DNA from: JAJVID01 sp035714085
GTDB lineage: Bacteria > Acidobacteriota > Blastocatellia > RBC074
Assembly: GCA_035714085.1 (NCBI GenBank)
Contig: DASTMP010000205.1
Location: 1-64,000, forward strand
Direction of reading: 5' to 3'
Length of the DNA: 64,000 nt
Part shown: piece by piece, positions 29,701 through 37,958 of the stretch
How positions within the stretch are numbered: the first letter of the stretch is position 1
Layout of the letters: every line of letters starts with the position of its first letter
Made by a program: the position numbers and the translations under genes
The notes under the pieces: generated by a model
Seen by the model: only the letters and a program-made list of their open reading frames with translations
Told to the model about the DNA's origin: nothing
Databases searched by the model: none

Positions 29701-30876
29701 TCCATTGATCGGCGATTCGCCACCCGCTCCTGCTGTCACCTTCTCTACGTCTTCAACGATGCCTTTGAAATCCAACCCGGATCGCTTCTGGGATGAGCAA
29801 TGGATGGCCAGGCAGCCGACGGGCTTTTTGAGCATCCACGACCTCAGCGAACGTTCAAACCTTTCTTTGGCCTTAATGCGGACATGGTCGGAATTGTTTA
29901 TGTCCAGACGTTTGAACATCGTATCTTTGCAAACCTTGCGCAACATAATTACGGACTTCCTGTCGCTGGCGATTCGTGCGATGGTTACGAGCGGGTCGCG
30001 GTCGAGCGACAATTCGACCAACCCCGCGAATTCATCGCGGTCCTTCAACTTCAGTATCTCCGCGGCGTCGCCTTCCTGATCGAACTTGTGGACCGTTCTA
30101 CCGTCGGCGCTGAAACTTTTGACGTGAAGGAATGAGCCGGTTTCCTTTAACCCATTGCCAAAACTCGAACTGAAGGGAGAGCCGGTAAAGACGCTGGCTG
30201 CGACTATCCGATCGTGATAGACCTCGCTTCCGGCGAACTGGAGGCCGGGGCTTGAAGAGACGCCGCCTACAAGGGGGATGCGGGCGTAAGCGTTTTGCAG
30301 TAACAGGCGGTGCAGGTCTGGCCCAAAATAGGGGATTTTCTCATCGTGGCGGCCTATGTTTGGCAGAAAGCTCAAGAGCAAACGGCCGGTCAATGGCATA
30401 CGGCGGGGGCTGTCCTTATCCAAAATGCTCAACCCGAGTCGTCTTAGAAGATCGTCTACCGCTTCTTCCTGATCGCTGTGAACATCACGACTAACACAAA
30501 CCTCGGCTTCTATCAGGCGCGAGGCGAGGCAGACCAGCAACGCGCCTTGTTCGTGAATCTGTCTGTCGAATAATACCGCTTCGACCGAACTGCCGATCAG
30601 AGGAACGTCGGTGGATTCAGCTTTGATTTCGTCAAAGACTCTACTTTGGTACTCGGAAATGGCGCGCCGGATACCGGAGATCATTCGTTTTATTGAGCCC
30701 GTGTCATTGTAGGCGGGCGAGGTTAGCAGTATTAGCAGGCGTGGCGGAAACTGTTCAGGGTTGCCTGTCTCCTCAAGACGCCGCAAACACTTTTCGGCCA
30801 TCTCCACCCCGTCGGCGTCAGGCGAATGGCTTGGCGCGGAGATGCCGCCACAAATGAAAGCTAGGTAATTGAGCAT
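26728..30876 (-). CDS. FIST / multi-GAF sensor histidine kinase
   Basis: A 1382-residue soluble kinase. The N-terminal FIST sensory domain covers about 1-470: ILLTSPAYND, VPLIGSSVEAVL and IPLVGGVSSSPG in the N part, and RFLFGNWSIATLCF in the C part. Three to four GAF domains follow between about 500 and 1130. A coiled coil leads to the dimerisation helix with probable phospho-His at about 1174 (QTAHRLLNLTQSI). The ATPase has N box RNVVHNAMKA, G1 DTGVGM, G2 GTGLGVLVS and GKGTTVTI. FIST domains are thought to bind small ligands such as amino acids. No membrane segment is seen. GAGGAG before the ATG supports the start. The next two genes are its likely phosphorylation targets. Confidence 0.9.
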   Translation of the reverse strand: MLNYLAFICGGISAPSHSPDADGVEMAEKCLRRLEETGNPEQFPPRLLILLTSPAYNDTGSIKRMISGIRRAISEYQSRVFDEIKAESTDVPLIGSSVEAVLFDRQIHEQGALLVCLASRLIEAEVCVSRDVHSDQEEAVDDLLRRLGLSILDKDSPRRMPLTGRLLLSFLPNIGRHDEKIPYFGPDLHRLLLQNAYARIPLVGGVSSSPGLQFAGSEVYHDRIVAASVFTGSPFSSSFGNGLKETGSFLHVKSFSADGRTVHKFDQEGDAAEILKLKDRDEFAGLVELSLDRDPLVTIARIASDRKSVIMLRKVCKDTMFKRLDINNSDHVRIKAKERFERSLRSWMLKKPVGCLAIHCSSQKRSGLDFKGIVEDVEKVTAGAGGESPINGRDIYFGGLFDGEFGADDTGRFLFGNWSIATLCFSDEMRDHTPAYIGFKAFSETSETSRSPTGFHNLRDAVKGSLKVIFEVGFPGAMLSLAMKNWDGQWLVALDAIGSRLRKIVELTKRPLNGNDILAVAARERKLKFIPDSRQDKYCDQEAVKKSGIISQCVLPLIDRNDDLIAMLQFDLGDLRRRKDGLYEVEERILNSLGVFVGDMILRFLNSEEARLARELDTVMIESLRATELDEALNIYIKGAANKFKVDSGHIRRLNSDGSALEMVAGTGDYYEAFKYHRQETKIDSESPTALAFKMGKEVVVNDSSETGWQKAVLESCRDDPIAYRSMQKIRSYANKSIMDGNGDAIGTISLISYQPWTFTKPQVSALHALSHRVSDLIEHFKALKERQFLLKINSDFVRNADFTDPAQTINRTVERLSEAANAEIASLFIWDKEAEMFILRAQKGWADERWVDAARYEKGERWTGSLAFEEKPQHVPNFFAHKKEKALTSDSRKYAPYTFGGPLSEDFNFEAIGLPLRLKKDPIGVLTLYRRIDPKQPGIKSGFTTIDQQILQEAADTISSMLSSLLYKIRMDWLKKEMERHEAVRDALEKGDPGVPIEQRLCLQMVKSVNSISAERAVLYLASNRESGKRLYWADSAAAEGTIAPAPTEPCEFVIKAAEQREIQEKRKGKVAKEEWGDPELAKTEGLIERVAVPLQSGERLIGVLDLHFRTIRRRRLLVSWHDPAQLEKLGRKIGLVYQQQKELEHKAEVEAQVEKGRLAMQAMGAMVFQTAHRLLNLTQSIRSLSILIEAADSDDVRKEKLSELFKLSDSSTDVIKRPMEIARQMKEINPRPYNLHSLLAEARLEADIQSLSPARIEAMIPDEIVVMVDHGLIIEAFRNVVHNAMKAMPNGGALTINGALSDDGREARITFTDTGVGMNAEQIQAAKSGFVTTQRGTGLGVLVSLLLLRAQNGDLDIESAPGKGTTVTITLPAEQRKDTV

Positions 30877-30948
30877 TGAGGCTCCTCCTCGGGGCCTTCA
30901 GGTTGAATGCGACATGGTAAGACTGCCCTTCGACCATGCCGTGTTTTT

Positions 30949-31185
30949 TCAGGAACTGCCAGAATTGGTGTTCATGATCGTCTGATAATTTCGATCAACT
31001 GTTGCGGCTGGTAACCCCACGACTAGTGAAGGTTTCATCTTAGCCGTTCTGATAGTTCCCGAAAAGAGAATAACGAAATCACCTGGGATTGGGGATTCGC
31101 TCCCAGTCCCACACCAGCTATGAATATTCTTGTCAGCCATGAATTTCTGATACCTTCTGACCTGCGAATTCATGTATATCTTCAT
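30949..31185 (-). CDS. Small protein of unknown function, possibly frameshifted
   Basis: A 78-residue protein from the ATG at 31185, with AGAGGAGGAAAAG directly upstream. It begins MKIYMNSQVRRYQKFMADKN and contains GDFVILFSGTIRTAKMKPSLVVGLP. I recognise no domain. Just before its end another frame opens that looks like natural protein (KLSDDHEHQFWQFLKKHGMV, then EGQSYHVAFNLK) and continues into the start of the kinase gene. One extra A in the run at 30989-30991 would join the two frames. It lies between the operon's first gene and the kinase gene. Confidence 0.6.
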   Translation of the reverse strand: MKIYMNSQVRRYQKFMADKNIHSWCGTGSESPIPGDFVILFSGTIRTAKMKPSLVVGLPAATVDRNYQTIMNTNSGSS

Positions 31186-31281
31186 TTCTTTTCCTCCTCT
31201 CTCGCGACTTGATTCCCGTCGCGACGCCGGGGAGCGTCGCATAGTTTGACCTCTTTTATTGATGTTAGTTGATCCCGTAGG

Positions 31282-31935
31282 CTATTCCCATTCCTGGTAG
31301 TAGCGCGGGCGATTGTGGTGCGTCAGGATGCGGATGAAGATTTCCATCAAACCGAGAGCGAGCCAGCAGCCTATGGCTTTGTTGGATTGCGCCAGAGTGG
31401 CTTTGATAAAGCCTTCGAGACCGCTGATCGAGCCGCCAATTGGGGCGTCATCTACGCGAGCGACCCTCCTCAGCGGTACTAAAGGCGCATTCTCCTCATC
31501 GGATGAATCGGAACTGTCGTGCGGCGGAACCACTGTCGAGTCCGCCGGTTCCTGCAGCTGTAGTTGAATAGGCCGCTCTGTCTCAAATGCGGCGGTCTTC
31601 ACGAGCCCGAACTCGTATAGCCCGTAGGCTGCCAGCGCGACGAAGAAGAAGGCCGTGACGAGATAGCCGACCACTCTGTCCCAACCACTGCTCATCATTT
31701 GTTCTTGCAGAGGTTGATGGCGGATGAAGTACATCTTGGTCGAATAGAGAATCACCGCGACGATTACGCCAATCAGGAAAGGCAAGCCCGTCAGGACACT
31801 GAATCCATAAGCGACCGAGGCGATTCCGAAAGCCGACAGCAGGACGATCAGCAAGTACGCGAACGCCGAACCAGATGGACGCGGGTTTGAACTGATCCTC
31901 CGTTGAAGTGGTTGTTCCATCATTACCCGTGGCAT
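31282..31935 (-). CDS. Membrane protein of unknown function, first gene of the sigma-54 operon
   Basis: A 217-residue protein with a strong ribosome site (AAAGGAGG) before the ATG. Membrane segments lie at about 25-45 (AYLLIVLLSAFGIASVAYGF), 48-65, 88-112 and near 185-205 (IGCWLALGLMEIFIRIL). A proline/serine/acidic linker (about 128-150) separates the third and fourth. I recognise no family. It lies about 80 bases downstream of the predicted sigma-54 transcription start, so it is the first product of the operon. It may be a sensor or channel component at the membrane. Confidence 0.7.
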   Translation of the reverse strand: MPRVMMEQPLQRRISSNPRPSGSAFAYLLIVLLSAFGIASVAYGFSVLTGLPFLIGVIVAVILYSTKMYFIRHQPLQEQMMSSGWDRVVGYLVTAFFFVALAAYGLYEFGLVKTAAFETERPIQLQLQEPADSTVVPPHDSSDSSDEENAPLVPLRRVARVDDAPIGGSISGLEGFIKATLAQSNKAIGCWLALGLMEIFIRILTHHNRPRYYQEWE

Positions 31936-32026
31936 GCGATCCTCCTTTCTCCCGTTCTATCAGCCGATGCGAACTGAAGGGGGAGCGACTAAATTGATAA
32001 CCTTAGGCATCGTGACTACCTACAAA

Positions 32027-32041
32027 GCAGGATGCGTGCCA
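32027..32041 (-). promoter_or_regulatory. Sigma-54 (-24/-12) promoter of the signalling operon
   Basis: On the minus strand TGGCACGCATCCTGCTT has GG (32040-32039) and GC (32028-32027) exactly ten bases apart, the invariant sigma-54 pattern. TGGCACG matches the -24 consensus fully; the -12 has CTGC for TTGC. Transcription would start near 32015, about 80 bases before the first gene. Confidence 0.7.
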
Positions 32042-32090
32042 TTCATCAAGAGAAGCTGAAAGAGTTTGTCAGAGGCGGACGACTTCACTC

Positions 32091-32102
32091 GCAGTCGACT
32101 GC
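32091..32102. promoter_or_regulatory. Palindrome at enhancer distance from the sigma-54 promoter
   Basis: GCAGTCGACTGC is a perfect 12-bp palindrome about 80 bases upstream of the predicted sigma-54 start, where NtrC-type activators usually bind. The other bases of 31936-32290 show no gene. Confidence 0.4.
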
Positions 32103-32290
32103 AAAACAAAGGCTTCGATTTTCCTCGATCTGCCGGACGGCGCCGCCGCCGCGGTAATGGCGCGCCGAATCGAAACGCCGGCGAGGGGAATGAAATCCTC
32201 GAAGCGGGGAAAAACATGGCGTCTCGTCTGGTTTGATGATACCTTTGCCTGCCAACATCATTATTTTTAACACTGGAGAATTCATTCCTT

Positions 32291-33493
32291 ATGACAATTG
32301 CCGATGCGCCTGTGATTGCGCCTTTGAATCCGCCTTGCCGAATCCTGCTCGGCCCGGGGCCGAGTCCCGCTGATGACCGTGTGCTGCGTATGATGAGCGC
32401 GCCGCTCGTCGGTCACCTCGACCCGTTTTTTGTCCGCGCGATGGACGAGACGCAGGAGTTGTTGCGTTACGTCTTCGAGACCAACAACCGGTTGACGATT
32501 CCGGTTTCAGGCACGGGCAGCGCCGGGATGGAGGCCGCCGTCGTGAACCTGATCGAACCGGGCGAAGAGATCGTCATCTGCATCAACGGTTATTTCGGCG
32601 AGCGAATGCATGAAATGGCCCTGCGCGCGGGCGCCAAACCGGTTCGCGTTGAATGCGAATGGGGTGGGCCTGTCGATCTGGAAAAAGCCCGCAAGGTCTG
32701 GCGCGAATCCACCGCGCGCGTGTTGTTCGCCGTGCATGCCGAAACCTCGACGGGCGTGTTGCAGCGGATCGAGCCGCTGCGGGAAATAGTCGATGATCGC
32801 GACGGCTTTTTGATGATCGACGCGGTGACCAGCATCGGCGCGCATCCGATCGGGGTTGATCGCAATCGCGTCGACGCCTGTTACGCCGGCACGCAGAAGG
32901 CGCTGTCCTGTCCGCCGGGACTCGCGCCGGTGACTTTCAGCGACCGCGCGGTCGAGAAGATCAAATCTCGCAAGGCGAAAGTCGGCAGTTGGTATCTCGA
33001 TACGAATCTTTTGACGGCTTATTGGGGCGAAGCCGCAGGCGGCGCCCGCGCTTATCATCACACGGCGCCGATCGCCATGAACTACGCGCTCCACGAGGCT
33101 CTGCGCATCGTCGCCGAAGAGGGCTTGGAGAACCGCGCGAAGCGCCACGAACGTAATCACCGCGCGCTGGTCGCGGGCGTCGAGGCGATGGGATTGAAGA
33201 TGGCGATCGCGCCGGAACACCGGTTATGGACTCTCAACGCCGTCGCGATTCCCGATGGCGTTGATGACGCCCGCGTGCGCAACCGGTTGCTCAACGAATT
33301 CAACATCGAGATCGGCAGTGGGCTGGGTGTCTTCAAAGGCAAGGTCTGGCGCGTCGGGTTGATGGGCGCGGGCAGTACGGAGAACAATGTATTGCTGCTG
33401 CTCGGCGCTCTCGAAAAATGTCTGAACGACGAAGGGTTCAAGGTCAAGGATTCAGGCGTGAGCGCGGCGGCGGCTTTTTACTCCGGGAATTAA
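32291..33493 (+). CDS. Class V aminotransferase (alanine-glyoxylate / serine-pyruvate type)
   Basis: A 400-residue PLP enzyme. It has the family opening LLGPGPSPADDRVL, a GTGSAGMEAAV segment that helps bind the cofactor phosphate, Asp177 in LMIDAVTS for the pyridine nitrogen, and the Schiff-base Lys203 in GTQKALSCPPG. The conserved C-terminal Arg is in VWRVGLMG. Members transfer amino groups from serine or alanine to glyoxylate or pyruvate. The exact donor is not determined. The ATG is 12-13 bases after GGAG. It is divergent from the sigma-54 operon. Confidence 0.93.
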   Translation: MTIADAPVIAPLNPPCRILLGPGPSPADDRVLRMMSAPLVGHLDPFFVRAMDETQELLRYVFETNNRLTIPVSGTGSAGMEAAVVNLIEPGEEIVICINGYFGERMHEMALRAGAKPVRVECEWGGPVDLEKARKVWRESTARVLFAVHAETSTGVLQRIEPLREIVDDRDGFLMIDAVTSIGAHPIGVDRNRVDACYAGTQKALSCPPGLAPVTFSDRAVEKIKSRKAKVGSWYLDTNLLTAYWGEAAGGARAYHHTAPIAMNYALHEALRIVAEEGLENRAKRHERNHRALVAGVEAMGLKMAIAPEHRLWTLNAVAIPDGVDDARVRNRLLNEFNIEIGSGLGVFKGKVWRVGLMGAGSTENNVLLLLGALEKCLNDEGFKVKDSGVSAAAAFYSGN

Positions 33494-33507
33494 TTGGAGA
33501 GAGCGCA

Positions 33508-34119
33508 ATGTATTGTCCACGTTGTGGATCGCAAAACACGGACGCGACCAAATTTTGCCGCCAGTGCGGACTGCCGCTCGCCCAGGTCATGGACTATGTC
33601 GCCTCAGGCGGTACGGGGGCGCTCACTCAGCCCCCGTACCAGCCGCCGCCACCTCCTCCTCTGATCGAGACTTCGGAGATGTTGGCGTTGAAACACAAGA
33701 AAACCTTGACGATTCTCAGCATCTGTATTGCGCCTATCATCTTCGCTATCCTCTCCGATGAGGTGTTCCACAGTGATACTTTCGTCCCGATGCCTTTCAT
33801 GTTAATCCCGATCGGCATCGTCTGGGCGAAATTTCGCTACAGGATGCAACTGCGGCGGTTGCAGGAGAGGCAATTGCAGGAGTATTACGCGCATCAGCAA
33901 TACCAGCAGGCAATGCCGCAACAGGCAATGCCGCAACAGGCAATGCCGCAACAGGCGCCGGCGCCTAAACTCGTAATTCAGACGCCGTCCGGTCAGGCCC
34001 CATCCAATCAGGCGGCATTTGGCCAGCCGCAATTGGACGCGCCCAGGACGAACCCGCTCGCCGAGCCGTCTCATGGCAGCGTGGTCGAAGACGAAACCCG
34101 GAAGTTTTCGGAACGATGA
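33508..34119 (+). CDS. Zinc-ribbon membrane protein with QAMPQ repeats
   Basis: A 203-residue protein starting at MYCPRCGSQNTDATKFCRQC (ATG at 33508, GGAGAG upstream). The four cysteines form a zinc ribbon. A proline-rich linker leads to two membrane segments (LSICIAPIIFAILSD and MPFMLIPIGIVWA). A glutamine-rich tail follows with three exact copies of a 15-base unit coding for QAMPQ (33910-33955). The same architecture without the repeat recurs at 48951. The function is unknown. It is convergent with the phosphatase gene. Confidence 0.8.
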   Translation: MYCPRCGSQNTDATKFCRQCGLPLAQVMDYVASGGTGALTQPPYQPPPPPPLIETSEMLALKHKKTLTILSICIAPIIFAILSDEVFHSDTFVPMPFMLIPIGIVWAKFRYRMQLRRLQERQLQEYYAHQQYQQAMPQQAMPQQAMPQQAPAPKLVIQTPSGQAPSNQAAFGQPQLDAPRTNPLAEPSHGSVVEDETRKFSER

Positions 34120-34148
34120 CAATTTTGCATCTGGGATGCGCGCTGCGC

Positions 34149-36821
34149 TCACGAACTGCCGTTGGCCTTGCGCCGCAGCGCGACGAAAGTCATGTCGTCG
34201 TCGGCCAGTTTGCCTGCCGCCCATTCGTCGCCTGCCTGCAGCAATCGTTCCACAATTATTTGCGGCGACGCTGAAGCGTGCGCGAGCAGTAATTCCTTGA
34301 TCGGTTCGTATCCGAACATGGCGCCAGCCGCATTGAACCGCTCCGGCAAACCATCGCTCATCAGCAGCGCCGTGTCATTTACAGCCAGCGTCAGCTCAGC
34401 CTGGCGATAATCGTAACTCGACAAACAACCCAGCGGCGCGCCGCGCAAGGGAACCTCCTCGATGGTCTGTGTCGCCGCGCGATAAATCAGAATCGGCGGC
34501 ATCCCGGCCACGCCGCATTGCAAGTGATCGCCGTTCAATCTGACCAGCGTCAGCGCCATAAACAACGAGCGCAGATTCATCTGCTTCAATGCGCGCGAGG
34601 CTTGATCGAGCGTGGCGACCAGGTCGGACTGTCCGGCCAGATGATTGAACAGGCCTTTCGTCGCCGCCACCACTGTTCCCGCTTTCAAACCGTGCCCGGT
34701 CGCGTCGCCGATGGCGACCGTCAGCGCGCCATCCGCGCCGACGTGAAAATCATAGTAATCGCCGCCGACCTCGGTCGCGGGTCTCATTACCGCCGCGATC
34801 TCGACGTTCGGCAATTGCGGCATGCGCTTCGGCAGCATCGAAAGCTGCAACTGGCGCGCTTCCTCCAATTCTTTCGCGCGCTGTTCGTTCTCGGCCTCGA
34901 TTTCATGGCGGCGGCGCGCTTCCTCGATCATTCCCTCGACCAGTTGGGCGTTCTCCAGGGCCAGTGAGGCGGAAGCGCCGACCGATTGCAACAGCCGTTT
35001 GTCATCGCCGGAGAACGGCAGATCGCCCAGCCGCGCGCCGAGCGCGACGACGCCCGGCATCGCGTCTTTGGCTTTGAGCGGCAGCAACAGCGCAGTTTTC
35101 AGCTCAAGTAGCGTTTTCCGTTCTTCGCTCGTCAGCCGCGAATGACCGTTGGACGCCGCTACATCGTAGGCCGGATCGCCGCCGTCGAGGTCGAGCGGCT
35201 CGCCAGTTTGCGCCAATTGCGCCAGCGTCGCGGCGTATCGCGGCAGTCGACTCGCGCAACCGCAACTGAGGGCGCGACCGTCCGCCGCGCTGTAGACACA
35301 GCCATAGGCGCCGCGGTAATCGCCGGTCTGCTCGTCGCGCAAAAAGATCATCACGCTCTCGGTTTGCAGCGCCGATTGGAGCTTGTTAGCCACCGATTCG
35401 AGCAAATGCGGAATCCCGATCGTCGTGCGCAGCGAATCCGCCAATTCGGCGACGATTTGCTGCGAGTCGTAGCTACTTCGGAAGAACCGGCGGTCGATCA
35501 CCGGCGCCAGGTAGCGCCGGTGCAGCCAGCGCGCGGCCTGCCACGCTGCGATGCCCTCGGCGGCCGAAACCAGACCAATAGTCAGAGTCGAGGGGTGTAG
35601 ATACTTGAACAACGACGAAAGCAACACCGTCACAATGAGGCCGGCGAACAGCAACGCCAATAGAATCGAACCGCGCGAAACGAGCAGGTAGCGCACGCCG
35701 CGCCGTAGAATCAGGCTGATCGGAATGACGCGATGCCGCACGATGGCGTAAGCGAAGCTGAGCGGCACGAGCGGCAGCGTGAAGAGTGTCGAATAATCCA
35801 CCCAGTTATAGATTGTTTTCAGCTTCTCTTCCGTATTGGTAAATTCCATTGCGATGGCCAAAAAGACGCTGCCGAAGCCCAGCAGACTGCCCCACATCAC
35901 GACACGCAAGCGCCGCCGCCCCACGACATCCGCCGTGCGATAACTTAGCGCAAGACAAAACAGGGCCGCCAACAGATAACCCAGTAACGATACATAAGCG
36001 ACCTTCACCAGCCCATGCTCGATCAACCAGCGCAACCGCGGCCAACTGAAGATTGGAACAGACCATTCCATCGGCAATCGGCTGACGCCGAAAATCGGCA
36101 AAACAAATAAAAAGAGCGGCGCGTAAATCCATCTGGCTAACTGCGGCCATCTCCGCAACCAGGGTGACGGTTGAGGAAAGCAGAGAAACAGATGCAGCAA
36201 CAGTGGAAAACATAAAAACCCGCCGATGCGCGGCAGGGCGACCAGCAGCGTCAGCCAATCTTTCGGCATATCGCCAGGAAAACCGCCGCCCAGCATTGAC
36301 GAGGAACTGCCGAGCGTCAGGGCCAACAGCCAGGCTTGCCGATCCTCCGCTTTGAGCGACAGGACGAGCAGGCCGGAGAGCCAGAATAATAGTGAAATCA
36401 ATCTGCTCCAGGGAAATGGCGCGCGCGGGCGCGGAATGGTTTGCCAGGTGAACGTCATCTCCCGGCCGTCGCGTCGCACAGTCATCGAATAACGCGAGCC
36501 AGGCGGCATGCGGTATTCATCGCCCAGTACGCCCGCGTTTTCGGACACCTTCACGCCATTGATGGCAATAATTTTGTCGCCGGGGCGCAAATCCTTGGCC
36601 GGGCTTTGCGGGTCAACCTCGGTGATATAAAACTCGTCAATCGCGCCTCTACCGTGCCAGCCTCCATCGCTGCCGAGAGGATAAAACCAGATGTAGAAGC
36701 CCGCCGCGCAATAGAACAGCAGCAAGGCGAAGATGGAGATTCCGAAAATGAGTCGAACCTGTTTGCTTGTCATAATACTCAACACTAGATAACGAAAGCG
36801 ATTAAGCTGAGTGTTTTCCAC
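34149..36821 (-). CDS. Membrane PDZ / GAF / SpoIIE-type (PP2C) phosphatase
   Basis: An 890-residue protein. The order is: a membrane segment near the N-terminus, a PDZ-like domain (about 60-125, with DEFYITEVDPQSPAKDLRPG and DKIIAINGVKV), about eight membrane segments (about 140-410), a GAF domain (about 450-620), a coiled coil, and a C-terminal SpoIIE phosphatase domain. The last has the metal-site motifs TEVGGDYYDF, AIGDATGHGLKAG and LLMSDGLPERF, with DDMTFVAL near the end. Such proteins dephosphorylate anti-anti-sigma factors to control sigma activity. No STAS or anti-sigma gene is adjacent. The start could be the ATG at 36773. Confidence 0.9.
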   Translation of the reverse strand: MENTQLNRFRYLVLSIMTSKQVRLIFGISIFALLLFYCAAGFYIWFYPLGSDGGWHGRGAIDEFYITEVDPQSPAKDLRPGDKIIAINGVKVSENAGVLGDEYRMPPGSRYSMTVRRDGREMTFTWQTIPRPRAPFPWSRLISLLFWLSGLLVLSLKAEDRQAWLLALTLGSSSSMLGGGFPGDMPKDWLTLLVALPRIGGFLCFPLLLHLFLCFPQPSPWLRRWPQLARWIYAPLFLFVLPIFGVSRLPMEWSVPIFSWPRLRWLIEHGLVKVAYVSLLGYLLAALFCLALSYRTADVVGRRRLRVVMWGSLLGFGSVFLAIAMEFTNTEEKLKTIYNWVDYSTLFTLPLVPLSFAYAIVRHRVIPISLILRRGVRYLLVSRGSILLALLFAGLIVTVLLSSLFKYLHPSTLTIGLVSAAEGIAAWQAARWLHRRYLAPVIDRRFFRSSYDSQQIVAELADSLRTTIGIPHLLESVANKLQSALQTESVMIFLRDEQTGDYRGAYGCVYSAADGRALSCGCASRLPRYAATLAQLAQTGEPLDLDGGDPAYDVAASNGHSRLTSEERKTLLELKTALLLPLKAKDAMPGVVALGARLGDLPFSGDDKRLLQSVGASASLALENAQLVEGMIEEARRRHEIEAENEQRAKELEEARQLQLSMLPKRMPQLPNVEIAAVMRPATEVGGDYYDFHVGADGALTVAIGDATGHGLKAGTVVAATKGLFNHLAGQSDLVATLDQASRALKQMNLRSLFMALTLVRLNGDHLQCGVAGMPPILIYRAATQTIEEVPLRGAPLGCLSSYDYRQAELTLAVNDTALLMSDGLPERFNAAGAMFGYEPIKELLLAHASASPQIIVERLLQAGDEWAAGKLADDDMTFVALRRKANGSS

Positions 36822-36871
36822 TCGCGCATCGCCTCAGTTAGGCCTTGCGAGGATTGGGCGCTAACTGGCCA

Positions 36872-37954
36872 TCACTTCGTCGCCGCCAACAGATCACGAA
36901 TCGCTTTGATTACGAGCTCCGGCTCCTCGAGCTGGATGTGATGGCCGCTGTTCGCGGCAATGACCAACTTCCCATTACGCGACATCGCCGCCATGGCCGT
37001 ATGATCCTTCCTGTGCTCTTCTTCGAAAGCCTTCCCGTCCGGCCCCTCTTCTTCCGATTTCCCGCGGGTCAGGACGATCAGCGGCATGTCGCCGAGCGGA
37101 TGTTCGCTCTTTGCGCGCTCAGCGCGCAAGCCCGCGAGCTCTTCGTGCTCGAACGGGTTGGCGGCGGCGGCGATATGCCCTATCTGCGCGAGCGCCCACG
37201 CGCGCATGCGCTGCGCGTCGGGCGGAAGTTTGTCGCGCGGAGGCTCGTTCGGATTCCTGGCGAGCTGCTCCGCGCCGGCCCTCATCTGGCTTAAGGCTTC
37301 CGGCGGAATATCGCTTATGCGCAATGGATTCGAGACCTTCACCGCGGGAATCGGCCGCCCCGTCGCGAGGTCCGCCGATCGCGTCAGCTTGCCATCGGGC
37401 AACATGCGCCATGGATTGTCGGCGCCGGCCTCGACGAGCGCCATCCCGGCGACGTCCGCCGGATAGGTTGAGGCGTAGAGACGGACCAGCCATCCACCGT
37501 AAGAATGTCCCACGAGAACCAGAGGCGGTTTCACGCCAGCCTTGTCGAGCAGCGTATGCAGTTCGTAGACGATCTGGCGCATAGTGCGCGGGTGTGGACC
37601 GAGATCGCTCCACCCGTCGCCCGCGCGGTCGTACGAGCAGACGCGCGCGAATTTAGCGACCTCCGGCTGAACGAGGCTCCACTCCACAGAGAAATCGCCG
37701 GCGCCCGCTTCGAGGATCACAGTCGGTTGTGAAGCGCGGGCCTCGCCTGTGCAATTGAGGTGGAGTCGCCAACCGCCGACATCAATGAGCTTGCCGGGCG
37801 GAGGAAGAGGAGGCGGCGTGGGCTGGCTCTGAGCCGCGACCGTGGCGGACTGCAGCGTGAGCGACACTGACAATATCATGACTGCGGCGCCTCGAAACCA
37901 TATCAGCAAACCTATCAGGAACGGCAGGCTGATAAGCGTAAAGAACAAGAACAT
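36872..37954 (-). CDS. Alpha/beta hydrolase, membrane-anchored or secreted
   Basis: A 360-residue protein from the ATG at 37954 (MFLFFTLISLPFLIGLLIWF), with GAAAGGAA upstream; the longer frame to 38002 would overlap the upstream gene. One or two N-terminal hydrophobic segments and a proline linker precede the hydrolase fold. The nucleophile Ser is in LVGHSYGGWLV, the oxyanion region in ILEAGAGDFSVEW and the catalytic His in NSGHHIQLEEP. Prolyl-aminopeptidase or haloalkane dehalogenase-like relatives are possible; the substrate is unknown. It lies 4 bases after the MBL-hydrolase stop, in one operon. Confidence 0.85.
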   Translation of the reverse strand: MFLFFTLISLPFLIGLLIWFRGAAVMILSVSLTLQSATVAAQSQPTPPPLPPPGKLIDVGGWRLHLNCTGEARASQPTVILEAGAGDFSVEWSLVQPEVAKFARVCSYDRAGDGWSDLGPHPRTMRQIVYELHTLLDKAGVKPPLVLVGHSYGGWLVRLYASTYPADVAGMALVEAGADNPWRMLPDGKLTRSADLATGRPIPAVKVSNPLRISDIPPEALSQMRAGAEQLARNPNEPPRDKLPPDAQRMRAWALAQIGHIAAAANPFEHEELAGLRAERAKSEHPLGDMPLIVLTRGKSEEEGPDGKAFEEEHRKDHTAMAAMSRNGKLVIAANSGHHIQLEEPELVIKAIRDLLAATK

Positions 37955-37958
37955 CGCA

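Noticed and set aside
33910..33955. Short tandem repeat as a CRISPR-like array
   Set aside because: The units are 15 bases, directly adjacent without spacers, and lie in frame inside a gene.
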